NCBI GenBank assembly: GCA_002104895.1
Contig: MCFG01000064.1
Coordinates: forward strand, 2,501 to 37,500
DNA length: 35,000 nt
Source: Anaeromyces robustus
Taxonomy: Eukaryota; Neocallimastigomycota; Neocallimastigomycetes; Neocallimastigales; Neocallimastigaceae
Reading direction: 5' to 3'
Program-made: the position numbers and the translations under genes
Notes under the pieces: model-generated
What the model saw: only the letters and a program-made list of their open reading frames with translations
What the model was told of the DNA's origin: nothing
Databases searched by the model: none
Part shown: one piece after another, positions 10,755 to 25,300 of the stretch
Layout: every line of letters starts with the position of its first letter
Numbering within the stretch: the stretch's first letter is position 1

Positions 10755-12071
10755 TATTTTGAATATAAGAACCATTTTACACTACTTTAATAAATTATTA
10801 AACTGATTTATTTAATAATTGTAAATTCGTATTTTAAAATTTAAAATAAAAATTTAAAATATATAGTAATTTATAATATTTAAAGTATATTATTATAGTT
10901 TTAATTAATGTAAAAAAATAATATATTTTTTTTCTTAATATTTAAATTATATAAATTATATATTATTATTAATATTTTATTAATATCGTAAAAAATATTC
11001 ATTATAGGATCGAAATGTTCATATTTTTTTTTTCTACTAAATTAATTAAATATTATTAAGTGTATTGTTCTATATATGAAAAATCGATACAAAAAAAAAA
11101 ATTTTTTTTTTTTTTTAATTACTGCAATTTTTCATATTGAAAGAAAATTTATTGGCTGTTAATTTAAGTTATATATTAAGACAAATATAAATTAAAATTT
11201 TTTTTTTAAATATTTCAAGTTTGATTAAGATACTGTCAATTGTTATGGTTAATTATAATATAAAAGTTAGTAAGACCAAGAATAAGCTAATTCATATGTC
11301 ATTAATAATTTCATTAAAAGTAGTATTTTTTTTATTATATATACATAATATTATAGAATTATTAATTTACTTTTTAATTAGTAAAATTAAATTATTTATA
11401 TATATATATAATTTTATATGATTTTCTTATAGGAATAACAAAATAAATATGTTATTTTACATCATAATTTTTTTTGTTTCTTTTTTTCTTTTTTTTTAAT
11501 ATAATTTAATATAGTTTAATTAATTTAAAAATTGTTTTATATTTTGGTACGATATAGTATTTATATATATATATATTTAAAAGAAGAATAATAACAACTA
11601 AAAATAAGAAAAAAAAAAAAAGAATAATAAAACTTAAATTTAAAAAATAAATTAATAAAAATAAATTAATAAAAATAATAACATAAAAAAAAACAAAACA
11701 AAATAAAAAAAAAAAATATAAAAAATTTATTGTATTTCTTTCATAACTTTTTAGATTATGCTAATTAAAGGCTAAAAAATTGTATTATTTATTAAAAATC
11801 AATTTTAATCTTATTGTTTTATATTAATTAATTTTTTTTTATATTAAAATATCAGTGTTTTTAAGATTACAAAAAATACAATATTATATATGAATTTTTT
11901 TTATAATAAAAATTGAATTATGAATTATGAATATATTCAATAATTAATATTTAATTACCTTATTTTATTGTCATTATTGTCATTATTTATAATGTATAAA
12001 AAAAAAAAAACAATTAATTTATATGATAATAATAATAATAATAATAATAATTAATAATAATAATTAATAAT

Positions 12072-12106
<35 letters not shown>

Positions 12107-12435
12107 CAGATAGTAATAATAATAATAGTAATAATAATAATAAATATTAATGATAATAATAATACTAATTAATAATAATTAATAATAGTAATAAATATTA
12201 ATGATATTTTAATTTTGTAAAATTGTAAATATCTTAATGTTTAAATATGAATATGGCTTTATTATACTTAAAATTTTTCCTTAATTTTTATATTATTTTA
12301 TTTTATTATTATCGTATTATTTTTAAAATTTAGATATTTTTAATTAAAAATCTTCAATAAAACAAACAAAAAATTGTAAATAAAATTTTGTTGATTTATA
12401 TTAATAATAAACTTTTTTTAGAATTTTCTGTTTAA

Positions 12436-12612
12436 TTAATAAATTAATAAATAAATAAATAAATAATAAAAAATTAATTAATGAATTAATTAATTAATAA
12501 ATAAATAAATAAGTAAATAAATAAATAAATAAGTAAATAAATAAATTAATTAATAAATAAATTAATTAATTAATAAATAAATAAGTAAATAAATAAATAA
12601 ATAAATAAATAA

Positions 12613-12691
<79 letters not shown>

Positions 12692-12720
12692 ATTAATGAA
12701 TAAATAAAATAATAAATAAA
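12436..12720. repeat. AAAT/AATT microsatellite
   Basis: A run of AAAT tetranucleotides nearly 300 bp long, interrupted by AATT and AAGT variants, with an uninterrupted core from about 12613 to 12690. It is non-coding simple sequence. Confidence 0.9.
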
Positions 12721-12970
12721 TATCGAAAAATATTCAAAATTAAAGTTTAAAATTTATGATATAAAAATTATGGCTAAAATAACTATGAAACAATTATAAT
12801 AAAATGTGGGTAAAAATGATTATTATAATGATTAATTATACATAATATAGTAATTAGTATTTAATAAATATTACTCTTAATATTTCTACTGAAGTTTAGT
12901 TAATAAGAACAATAAATAATAAATATTATGATTAAAAGAAATATATTATTTAATCATAGGTATTCTAATC

Positions 12971-13106
12971 AAATATATTATATAATTATAATTTAGTTTC
13001 TTTCTTTCTTTTATCAAATATATTGTATAATTATAATTTAGTTTCTTTCTTTCTTTTATCAAAATATATTATATAATTATTATTTAGTTTCTTTCTTTCT
13101 TTTATC
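12971..13106. repeat. 45-bp tandem repeat, three copies
   Basis: Copies start at 12971, 13016 and 13061. Each begins AAATATATT, passes through TATAATTATAATTTAG and ends with a pyrimidine tract TTTCTTTCTTTCTTTTATC. The copies are nearly identical. Degraded related segments (AATCATAGGTTCTTTAATC) continue to about 13210, suggesting an older, decayed array. Confidence 0.88.
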
Positions 13107-13708
13107 AAACATATTAAAAAATCATAGGTTCTTTAATCAAATATATTATTTAATCATAAATGGTTTAATCAAATCCAATATATTATTTAATCATAGTTGC
13201 TTTAATTAAACTACTAAATATATTAAATTTATCAAGCGTGTATCTCTAATTAAAAAAAATTTAACATTTATTTAATATAAATTAATCATTAATTAAAATT
13301 ATTGATTTACTATTCTAGGCTTTTATATTTTTGTGTTTTATTAAATGTATCTCTTTTAATTAAACATAAAAATATTAATTTAAAGTTTTGTATTTATTTG
13401 TAAATTGAATATGAATAATAATGAATAACATAGCAATTATTATAATAAAAATATAAATTATAAAATTATAAAATAATTATGATATATATATATATATTTA
13501 TTGAATATTTTGCATAATAAATGATATATATATGTTTTTGAATACTTTGCATATATATTTAAAAATTTTGCATAATAAATAATAATAAATAATAATAATT
13601 ATAAATAATAGTAATAGAAGTGGTCCTTATAATAATATTATAAGATAATGCAATAATAATTAATATTAGTAATACTAATAATAATGAATAACAAATAATA
13701 ATAATTAA

Positions 13709-13742
<34 letters not shown>

Positions 13743-15073
13743 ATAATAATAATAATGAATAATACTAATGAATAATAATAATGAATAATGAATAATAATA
13801 ATAATAAATACTAATTAATACTAATATAATAAGAGAAATAAAAAAAAAAAAAAACAAAAAAACAAAACGTAAATTAATTAAAAAAAAAAAGTTAATTTTT
13901 TTAAAATATTTTATACTAATAAGGAAATGTTAGACATTAAATATTAAATATTAAAGTTTATCTTTTTTATTTAGATTAATAAAAAAAAAAATTTTTTTTA
14001 AAAGTAAATTATAAAACTTAACATAATTTATAAATTAATATTTTTATTTATTATTATTCAATTCAATTCAATTCAATTCAATTAAAATCGAATTTGTAAT
14101 AGGCTAAAAAATTATTAGTATAATATATAATTATTAATATATTATTATATATTATGTAATAGTAATCTAAATAATTATTAAAATATGTCATTTACAATTA
14201 ATTCTGTAAAAAAAAAAATTTTGTTTGTATATATAAATAAATTAACATTATATATAAATGTATGGTTAAATATAAATATAAATATATAAAAATATATTTA
14301 TATTTATATAATAATATATTTATCTAATTAATAAAGTTTTTTTTTTTTTATGTTAAAAAATATATATTTTATTTTTATTACTAATTATTCTTAAATACTA
14401 AAGTATCATCACTAAGGTTTAATGACCTATTGAATAGAATATTCATATAATCTTATTAAATAATGATTTATTAGTAGATGATAAAAATAATAATTAGTAT
14501 TTATTTTTTATGTTATAATATTATTTTTAAAACTTTAAAAAAAAAAAAAAAAGATACTTTTAATATGTTATGTTTATGAAAATTATTTTCTTTAATAAAT
14601 TATAAAAAAAATGTACTTAAAACGGTTAAAATCAGGTAAAACAACTTAATATTAACATTAATTATGATATATAGTCACCAATATTATCATTATTACAAAT
14701 AATAAAAAATATATGCAAATAAATAAACATTATATTAATATTAAAGAACCTTTTTTTTTAAAAAAAAAACTTTTACTGTGTTTGTTACATATATATTTTA
14801 TTATATATTTTTTATTTATATAATTTATATTATAATTATAATATATTAGTATTAATTTATAATATATTTATACATATTATATATTCGATTTAATTGATTT
14901 CATACTATATTTAATTTAATTAAAAATACATATTAATAATATAATACTATATATAATGATATGTGTCAATTTTTACTAATAATATATTGGTATACAATAG
15001 CATATAATAAAAATATAATTTTTTTTAAATATGGAAAGCAAAAAAAAAAAGTAATATAATAAGTAAATAAGTA

Positions 15074-15211
<138 letters not shown>

Positions 15212-15679
15212 AAATTTTAATTAAAAAAAAAAAAAAAACTAAAATAAAAGATTTTTTTTTCTTTTTTTTTTTTTCTTTTCTTATTTTATTTTATTTTATT
15301 TTATTTTATTTTAGTTAAAAGCATAATTATTTAATTATTGTTAAATTTTATATAATTTTGTATTATAAATGAATTAAAGAAATTTTATAAAAATATAATT
15401 TTATAACAAGAAAAAAGAGAGGAATATAAAGAAAAAAGTTTATATAGAATTTATTGCTTAATAATAATAATAAAAAAATGGTTAATAAAATGAATGTTAT
15501 AAAAGAGAAAAATAAAAAAGAAAATGGTATATATTAAAAATTATTATTTTTATATAAAATAAATAATAAATAAAATACTGAAGCGAGGAAAGAAAAAAAA
15601 AAAAGAAAGAAATATTCTATTCTATTATGAAATAGTATATTAAACATTATCCTTTTATCTTTATCTTATTATATGCAAT

Positions 15680-17546
15680 ATGATAGTATTGAAATTTTTT
15701 AAAGATTGTGAAATTCAAGAAGAAAATGTACAGCAATATATAGATAATATTATAAAAGGTATATAATAAAATTATTTAATAATTATCTATTATTATTCTT
15801 ATTTAGTTTATAATTAATTTAATATATATATTGTTTTTTATATAAAACTATTATTAATATTTTTATAATAATTTTTTTTTATAAAGAATTTTATAAGCCT
15901 TCACCTTCAATATATGCAGCAAATACAGATACAGACGAAGAATTAAAATCAAAATTCGGGGATTCTTCAATTCCTCAAGGAATAATATGTGATAAAAATA
16001 ATATAAATAAATATTTTACTGAAATAAAAGAAACTGTTATTGATAAAGCAACAAGAGTTTCTTCTCCAAATATGGTTGGACATATGGTATATATATTTTG
16101 AAATATAAAATAATATGATATAAAAGGAACTTAATATTTATGTTAAATATAAGAAGAAAGTATTATTTATATTAGAAAAAAAAAAGAAAAAGAAGAAAAA
16201 GATAATATATATATTTATAAAATGGAGATTTTTAAATGAAAGAGGAGAATGTTTTGTGAAAAAAAAAAAAAAAGAAATTTAATTTTAATGTTTTTAAAAT
16301 ATTTATTTTAAAAATGACAAAATATTTCCAATTTGATAAAAAAAAAAAAAAAGAAATAATTTATATTGAGTAATAAAAAAAAATAAAACAGACATTGCTA
16401 TTCGGATTTATATAAATTTATGAAAAAAAAATATTAAACAAATAAACAAGAATTAAAGCTTAATATTTTACAATTATTACCAAGAATAGTATTTATTAAT
16501 AATATTTTATTTAATAATATAATAAAATTTATTAGACATCGGCTTTACCTTTCTTTCATAGACCATTATCTAAATTAATTACTTCATTGAATCAAAATGT
16601 TGTTAAAGTTGAAACATCATCTACTATGACATTTTTAGAAAGAGAAACATTATCTAAATTACATAGAGCTTTTTATAATGAATCAGATGAATTTTATGAA
16701 AAATATTTAAGTACAACTGATGGTTCTTTTGGTAATTATTATGATTGTTATAAATCTTAAATTGTTATTATAATTAATTATATATGAAATTTATATATGT
16801 CTATAGATTTCATTTGAAATTAATTTCAAAAAAAATAAAAAAAAAAAAAAAAAAAAAAATTATTTTTTTTTTATATTATATAAATTATATGGTATAATAA
16901 TAATAATAATATGAAAAATATTATATATGTTTCAGGTTGTGTTACTTCTGGTGGTACGATAGCAAATTTAACTGCAATGTGGGTAGCAAGAAATAATGCT
17001 TTCCCAAAAACAAATGATTTTGAAGGTATAGAGAAGGAAGGTGTTATTTCAGCTTTAAAATATTATGGTTATAATGATATGGCTATTGTAGGTTCAGAAT
17101 TAATGCATTATTCATTTAAAAAAGCAGCTGATATATTAGGTATGGGTTTAAAAAATATATATACTATACCAGTAGATTCAGAATATAGAATAAGGTAAAA
17201 TAATATTAATATATATATATAATTATAGTAATGATGAAAATAGAAAAAATAGTATAACATAATATAATATAATACAATATAATATAATATACAATAAAAT
17301 ATAATATTTCATAGTTTAATATTAATAAAACTATGAAATATTAAATATGCATGTATGCATGTATCTATTTAATTATAATTAAATCTTTAACTTTATTTTA
17401 TTTTATTTTATTTTATTTTTAATCTTTATCTATAGAATTGACTTATTAATAAAGAAACTTGAAGAATTAAGAAATAAAAAAATAAAAGTTATAGCTATTG
17501 TTGGTATAGCTTGTACAACAGAAGTGTAAATATAAAAATAAAAATT

Positions 17547-17581
<35 letters not shown>

Positions 17582-17582
17582 T

Positions 17583-17618
<36 letters not shown>

Positions 17619-17619
17619 T

Positions 17620-17667
<48 letters not shown>

Positions 17668-18898
17668 TAGTTAATAATAATAATAATAATTTAATTATTT
17701 ATATTATTAAATTAATTATTATTTAATCATTAGAGGATCTATTGATAATTTAGAAATATTATCCGATTTAGCTAAAAAATATGGAGCATTATTCCATGTT
17801 GATGGTGCATGGGGTGGCTCATTTATTATGTCAGATAAATATCAACATTTATTAAAGGGTATAGAAAAAGCAGATACTATTACAATTGATGGTAAGATAT
17901 ATATGTATTTGTTAAATATTAGATTTTTTTATTATATATTTAATAAATAAAAAATCAAAGTATTAAGTATTATATGTTATATTTAAATTAAATATAATTA
18001 TATATATTATGATTATTATTAACTGATTAATAATTATTATTTTTATTCAATTTTTTTTTTTAATACATATATATATATATATATATATTTAAAAGGTCAT
18101 AAATTATTATATACACCAATGGGTTGTGGTATTGTACTGTTTAAATCACCTTTATTACCAACCACTACAATTAGAAAAGTAGCATCATATGTTATAAGAG
18201 CAGATTCTATGGATCATGGTAAGACGACATTAGAAGGATCAAGACCTGCTAATGTATTATATTTACATGCCTCATTAAATTTATTAGGTCATGATGGACT
18301 TAGTAGTATATTAGATATAGCAGTAGAAAATACTAAATATATGGCAGATTTAGTTAAAACATACCCTCAATTTGAAATTATTAGTTATCCAGTAACAAAT
18401 ATTTTCCTTTATAGATATATTCCATCTTGGCTTCGTAAGAAACCAATTAATGAACATATAGAACAAATGGTTGAAATTAAATCAAATGCTACAGCTAGAA
18501 CATTTGTAGCTAACAGTGAAGATAATAATGAAGGTACTAATGATTTATCTACTTTATGTAGTGATACCATTCAAGATCTTTCAGATATATCTGATAAAGA
18601 AGAATGTTCTATTTCGTATGATGAATCATTATATAATGAAGAAGAAAATAAAATAATTGATTATTTCACTACAGAGTTACAAGCTAAACAAAAAAGAGAA
18701 GGTAAAGGATTTGTATCTAAAACCACTGTTAAAACTACAAAATATCCAAATTATAGAAATGGTGTTGCTGTATTCCGTGTCGTTATAGCAAATCCATTAG
18801 TTACTTCAGAAAATATTAAAGGAGTTATTGAAGAACAAATTAAATTAGGTGAAATAATAGAAGAAGATTATAAAATTAATCATAAAACTTTATTATAA
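15680..18898 (+). CDS. PLP-dependent aspartate/glutamate decarboxylase, PanP type (7 exons)
   Basis: Group II pyridoxal-phosphate decarboxylase closest in pattern to PanP (aspartate to beta-alanine for pantothenate/CoA); glutamate to GABA is the alternative. Exons: 15680-15758, 15887-16086, 16536-16731, 16936-17194, 17436-17525, 17734-17891, 18096-18898, giving 594 residues with every junction in phase. Visible motifs are HMTSALPFFHRPL (about 93-105), the substrate-loop segment GCVTSGGTIANLTAMWVARN (159-178), His216 in SELMHYSF (expected to stack on PLP), Asp298 in FHVDGAWGG, Lys330 in DGHKLLYTPMGCG (the Schiff-base lysine, spanning an exon junction) and TLEGSRP. The C-terminus has GFVSKTTV and VFRVVIANPL. 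An acidic Ser-rich segment (about 445-510) interrupts that region and looks like an insertion. An upstream ATG exon at 15478-15526 could splice to 15687 in phase and replace the first two residues. No organelle presequence is evident. Bacterial origin is inferred. Confidence 0.91.
17303..17342. repeat. Perfect 15-bp inverted repeat inside decarboxylase intron 4
   Basis: Arms AATATTTCATAGTTT (17303-17317) and AAACTATGAAATATT (17328-17342) are exact reverse complements around a 10-base loop, in the intron at 17195-17435. As RNA this would be a stable hairpin between donor and acceptor. It contains G/C positions in mirrored places, so it is not merely AT simple sequence. Confidence 0.9.
17543..17690. 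repeat. AAT microsatellite inside decarboxylase intron 5
   Basis: Several AAT arrays separated by AAAATAGTTAAT links fill most of the intron between 17526 and 17733. This is simple sequence; its length probably varies between strains. Confidence 0.9.
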
Positions 18899-19600
18899 AA
18901 AAATATATAATAAAAAAAAAAAAAAAAAAAAAAAAAATCAATAAAAGGATTAAATATTAAAAAAAAAAAAGAATTATTAAAAATTTTATATTGTATAATA
19001 TTATAAAAGATATATTTTAAAAAAAAAAAAATTATATTAAAAGTTGTATATATAATATCAAGTAATTAATATTATATATGAAAATCATAAAAATAAAAAT
19101 ACATACAAAACAAGTATAAAAAAAAATATATATATATATATTTTTAATTTAAAAGTAATAATATTAATTTTAATAATTAATATTTATATTTATATTTATA
19201 TTTATGACAACAATAATATAATAATAATAATAATAACAATAACAATAACAATAATAATAATAATAATAATAAATTATTTTTTTTTTTTTATTAATCTTAA
19301 TTTTAGTATTAATAAGAAAAGAATTAGTAATAAAAATAAAAAATAAAAAATAAAAATAAAGAATAAAAAATAAAAATAAAATAAATAAAATAACTATTAT
19401 AATAATAATTAAAATATATTAATAATTTATATATTAACATCAATCATAGTTATTATTGATTTTTCTTAACTTTTTTTTTTTTTTTTTTTGCTTTGGTTTA
19501 TTTCTTTTGCTCTTTCTTTTTATGTATATACTGTCTTATTATTATTATTATTATATATTTTGATATTTGCAGTTCTGTAATACAAGCTATACTATAAGTA

Positions 19601-19631
<31 letters not shown>

Positions 19632-19924
19632 TATACGTTTCTTTGTAATAAAAATTATTTATTAAAAAAATAATTATATTAAAAAAAAAAATAAATTTAT
19701 TAAAAATTTAATTACTATATTACCTTTCTTATATAACTATATTAAAATTATAATGATTTGTAAGAGCCTTTCATATTTATAATTTATAAAAGATGAATAA
19801 TAATATAAAATTAATTGTGAATATTAAAAAAAAATAATAAATAAGATATTAAATCATAATAATTTTTTTTTTTTTTATATTTTTATATTTATTTTTTTTT
19901 ATTTATTTATTGATAGTTATTCTG

Positions 19925-19984
<60 letters not shown>

Positions 19985-20643
19985 AAACTTATATAATAAA
20001 AGTAAAAATATTATAAAATTATAAAAATAAATAAAAATATATATTTATTAAATTAAAATAAAAAAATAAAGATTTTTTTTTGATAAAAAGAAGTAATAAA
20101 AGAAATAAAAATTAAAATTAAAATTAAAAATAAAATTAATAATAATAAAAATAATAATAATAATAAAATATTGTACAATATATTATTTTATTATTATTAT
20201 TATTTATTTATTATTATTATTTTTTTAAAGTGATTATAAAGATAAATTATTTAAATATATAAATATATAACATTTTTTTTATCTATTCTTATTATAATAT
20301 ATAATTATTATTTATTTTCTTAAATATAAATTGAATTAAATAAATGGAATTAGGGTATATATCTATCTTGATTTTTTGTTTTATTATATTTTTTTATCTT
20401 TTTATCTTTTTTTTTTTATAATTATAATATATATCATTTTATAATGAATTTTAATTATTCATTTAATATTTAATAATAATAATATTTATTGTTATTAAAA
20501 TTATTATTACTAAGTTTATTATTATTATTATTAATTATATTCTGTATATTTTGTCATCATGTTATCCGTTTATATTTTTAATCTTTTTTATTTTTATTTT
20601 TAATTAATTATTTATTTATTTTTTTTTTTTTCATTTTATTTCA
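18899..20643. other. AT-rich intergenic region between convergent genes
   Basis: About 1.7 kb between the stops of the decarboxylase (+) and the RS cyclin (-), so it holds both 3' ends. It is composed of homopolymers, including a T run of nearly 50 bases at about 19927-19976, and AAT/AAC trinucleotide stretches (19215-19272). No gene was seen. Confidence 0.65.
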
Positions 20644-22270
20644 TTATTTTCTGTTTCTTTTTCTACTTCTACTAATGCTTCGACTACGACTACGACTACG
20701 ACTGAGACTACGACTACTACTACGACTTCGACTTCGATTGAGACTATAATAACTATTTGTACGACTATGATTACGTTTAGGACTAATAGGAGTACTAATT
20801 GGATTAAAATCACTTTCCTGTTCATGATCTCTACTTTTCTTCCTACTTCTACTTCTACTTCTACTTCTACTTCTACTTTTACTTATACTTAAACTTCTAT
20901 TTCTACTTCTGCCTCGACTTAGACTTCGACTTAGACTTCGACTTCGACTTCGACTTCGACTTAGATTTTTATTTTTATCTTTTAAAATATTATTTTGATT
21001 TTGATTTAGTTCTTGTATTTGTTCTTGTTCTTGTCTTTGATTTTGTTCTTTATTTTGTTTTTGATATTGATATTGATCATCTCTGTTTATACTTCTATTT
21101 CTACTTCTACTTCTACTTCTACTCTTACTTTTTGATTTATATTTATTTAAACTTTGACTTCGACTTCGACTTCGACTTCTACTTTTATTTAAATTTTGAT
21201 CTTTTTCTTTATTATTATTTATATTATTATTAATATCATTGTTATTGGTATTAATGATGGTATTAAAATTATTATTATTATTGTCATTAAGATTGATACT
21301 ATTATTATTAGTATTAGTGTTATTATTAATATTATTATTAGTATTATTATTATTATCATCATTATTATTATTTTGATTAAGATTTCCAGTTTTACTTTTA
21401 CTTCTACTTCTGCTTCGATTCGTTTTATTTTTATTTAAGCTTCTACTTCTACTTATTCTACTCATTCTACTTTTACTTCTATTTTTACTTCTCGTCCTAC
21501 TTCTACTCCTAGTCCTACTTCTGCTTCTTGTTCTACTTCTTGTTCTACTTCTACTTCTACTTATGGTTCTAGTTCTACTTCTCATTCTACTTTTGCTTCT
21601 TAATCTACTTCTGATTCTACTTCTTGTTCTACTTCTTGTTCTACTTCTACTTCTACTTCTACTTCTACTTAATCTACTTCGACTTCTGGTTCTAGTTCTA
21701 GTCCTTCTTATTCTATTTTTACTTCTATTTATTCTACTTCTACTTCTACTTCTACTTCTACTTCTGGATCTACCTTTACTTCTATTCCTTATTCTACTTC
21801 TGGCTCTACTTCTACTTCTACTTCTAGTTCTGCTTCTGGTTCTGCTTCTGGTTCTACTTCTGGTTCTGCTTCTACTTCTACTTCTGGTTCTGCTTCTACT
21901 TCTACTTATAGTTCTACTTCTACTTCTGCTCCAACTTCTGTTTCTATTTATTCTGTTTTTATTATAGCCATAATTGAATCTACTTCTATTTCTGTTCCTG
22001 TTAAAACTTAATCTCCTACTTCTATTCTTACTTCTACTTCTGCTTCTACTTCTAGATCGACTTCGACTTAAGTTACCACCAGGACTATAACTCCAACTTC
22101 TACTTCTTGATCTATTTCTATAATTATTTATTTTGTCTAAATATATATATATATAATCATGATAATAGTATATTTAAAATATAAATTAATTATAATGTAT
22201 ATTAAGTATATATATATGAAAACAAAACTAAAAAAGAAAAATAAGAAGAACAAAAAAACAGAAAACAAAA

Positions 22271-22301
<31 letters not shown>

Positions 22302-25300
22302 TAGATAAATAAATATTTACTTCTATCATAGTCATTATAAATATCTCTTTTATCATTTTTACTATAATTATATCTTGAATAGGATGGTCTTCTATAATCA
22401 TTATAATTATCTTTTTCTTTATCATAGGAATGGTTATTAGAAATTGTTTTATTTTTAACTTTATGTATGTATTTTTAAATATAAAAATATACAAATATGA
22501 ATTATAAATATAAATTTGATAAAAAAAAAAAAAAAAAAATTAATATTATTTTATAAAATTGTATTTATTATAATTATATTATATATATTATATATAATAT
22601 ATATATAATTACCAATGCTTTCAAATTGATGATCAATATCATTTTTTATTTTTACTATTAAATCCATATCTATTAATTCTTTATCATCTTTTGATTCTTT
22701 TAAAAAGTCTAGTAATTGTAAAACAGCATCTATAGTAATTATCGATATTGGTATAATATTAATTTAATATTTTTTTTTATTTTATCTTTTTAGTTATAAA
22801 AAAAAAAATTATATAGAGTCATCATTATAATAAATTACCTAATATATATTCTTTTTTTGAAAAAAAGAATTTATCCCAATTTTCAATATCAATATAGCTG
22901 GTATCTTTATTATTAACTTTTATTGATAAAAATATACATGCTAAAGCAATAATATTTGGAGGGTATTGAATACAAAGTGTTGTTTTAAAACTTTATAAAT
23001 CATTGATATATAATATATAATATATAATACATTTAAATATTAATAAAATTTACTTTATATGACAAGATGTTTTTATAATTTATTAATTTTATTATTATTA
23101 TTATTATTATTACGATTATTTTACTGTTATAACTAATTTTTACATATATATATTTTTTATAAGTTTTTTATATATAATATCTTACCTTATATTAAGGAAC
23201 TCCCATGAAATTTTTGCAAGACTTTTTTCAACTAATTTTATTATTTTATTTTCAAATGTTTATATAATAAATGTTAATAATATAATATATGTTATTATTG
23301 TTATTATTACTATTACTATTATTATTACTATTACTATTATTATTACTATTATTATTACTATTACTATTATTATTACTATTACTATTACTATTACTATTAC
23401 TATTACTATTATTATTATTATCATTATTATTAAATTAATAATAATTTGCTTGAAAGAAAAAAAAAAAGTTTTAATTACGATTTAATAACTTGGAAAATTT
23501 TATTATATAGGGATGAGGATGTTGTATTTTAAAATTGAAACCTATAGCTTGTAATACTAATCTTTCATAAGTGATATTATTTGTGGGTACGGAGTAACCA
23601 TTACCATTTAATATTGATTTTCTTCTATTTAATTCAATATCACCAACAATTTTTTTCTTTATATTTTCAATTTCCTTTTTTATATATAAGAAAAAAAGTT
23701 GTTGAATAAATGTAATGTTTATTAATACAATATATATAAAATATATTTATAAATTTTATAAATGTATATAATATAAAAATAGGATATAAATTAAATCATT
23801 ATTATTATTTTTATTATTTTTTTATATAAGTTTCTTCTTCTTCATTATTGTAATAATAATTTATTGTTATTATTTTTCAATAATTATAATAGTTAAATTA
23901 CCATATTGACTCCTTCCGTTATTGCTGGTGTATAGTTAAATCTTATTCTATATGCTGTTGATAATATTTCTTTGAGCTTTTTTACAGTTTCTTCTGCTTT
24001 TGAAGCTACTAATAAACATGCTACACCAATTTCCTTTTTTTCATATTAATAAATTATTATTAATATAATTGTTATTATTATTATTATTATTATTATAATT
24101 ATTTTTATTTTATTTTATTTTATTTTATTTTATTTTATTTTATTTCATATTAATTTATTTATAAAAAAAATCTACTAGTAACTACATTGAATTAAAAAAA
24201 AAATATAATAATAATGTATTATATAATATATTTATTAGATTTATTATTATTGTATATTTATGTTTTATATTCATGAAATTGTATTTTAAAATATTAATTA
24301 TGTTTTACGTTTCACGTTTTATGATTTAAATTATATGTTTTATTATTTATAATTTGTTTATTTATTATTTTTTTATATTTTATTTTATATTGTATTTTTA
24401 TTTTTTATTTTTATATTTTTATATTTATATCTTATATATATTTTACTTTTTTATTGTTTTTTTTTTTTTTTTTTTTATTTTATTTTTATTTTATTTCTAT
24501 ACCATATACAATTAATGAATTACATTATAATTAAATGTGTTAAGTATATTTATACAAATGAAAAAGAAAAACAATAGAAGTAAAAAAAGAAATTATAAAC
24601 ATGAGAAATAAAAAAAAAAAAGTTATAAAAAATTGAAATTATAAAATATAATTATTTTATTTCTTTTTTTTTTTTTTTTTTAATTAAATACTATATCATT
24701 ACTTTAATTGTTATCTACCTATTTAGATAACTAAATAATAATATAATATTATAAAAAATAATTGTTATCTATCTATTTAGATAACTAAATAATAATATAA
24801 TATTATAAAAAATGATAAAAACTAATTATTTATATTATTAGCTTTATAAATCATTTTTCTTTTTAAGTAATATAATATAATTATAAATTAATTATTTACA
24901 ATAATTTTTGTTTTTTTTTTTTTATTATATATTTATTTATAATATTTTATTATTTTATTAATTTTTATTTCTTATTTTGTTATTTTTATAATAGTTATAT
25001 ATAAAATGAAAAAAAGTTTTTTTTTTATTATATTATTTTTTAATACATAAAATTTTACTACTTTTTTTTAATAAAGAGTAAAGAATAGAGAATAATTTAT
25101 CATAAAAAAAGAAAAATTATAATAAGAGTAATCATAAAATAAAAATTTAAAAGAATATCAATTGAAAAAAACCAAACAAAAATAAAAATTAAACCAAAGA
25201 AAATATATCATATAATTAGAAATGTATTGAATTATATGATCAATTTGTTATTCATTATTATATCTTTACAGATATTTTCATGTTTTTTTTTTATTGTTAT

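Noticed and set aside
11221-11421. Plus-strand frame in the gene desert
   Set aside because: It begins at TTG rather than ATG and consists of AT-biased codons; nothing supports translation.
20631-20825. Minus-strand Val-rich frame and the 21196-21438 plus-strand Ile-rich frame
   Set aside because: Both are off-frame readings of the same RS and Asn-repeat DNA.
21563-21967. Plus-strand open frame rich in Leu and Val opposite the RS exon
   Set aside because: It is the antisense shadow of Arg-Ser codons (AGA/AGT read in reverse give Leu/Val-type codons). The minus strand forms a continuous RS domain joined in phase to cyclin exons.
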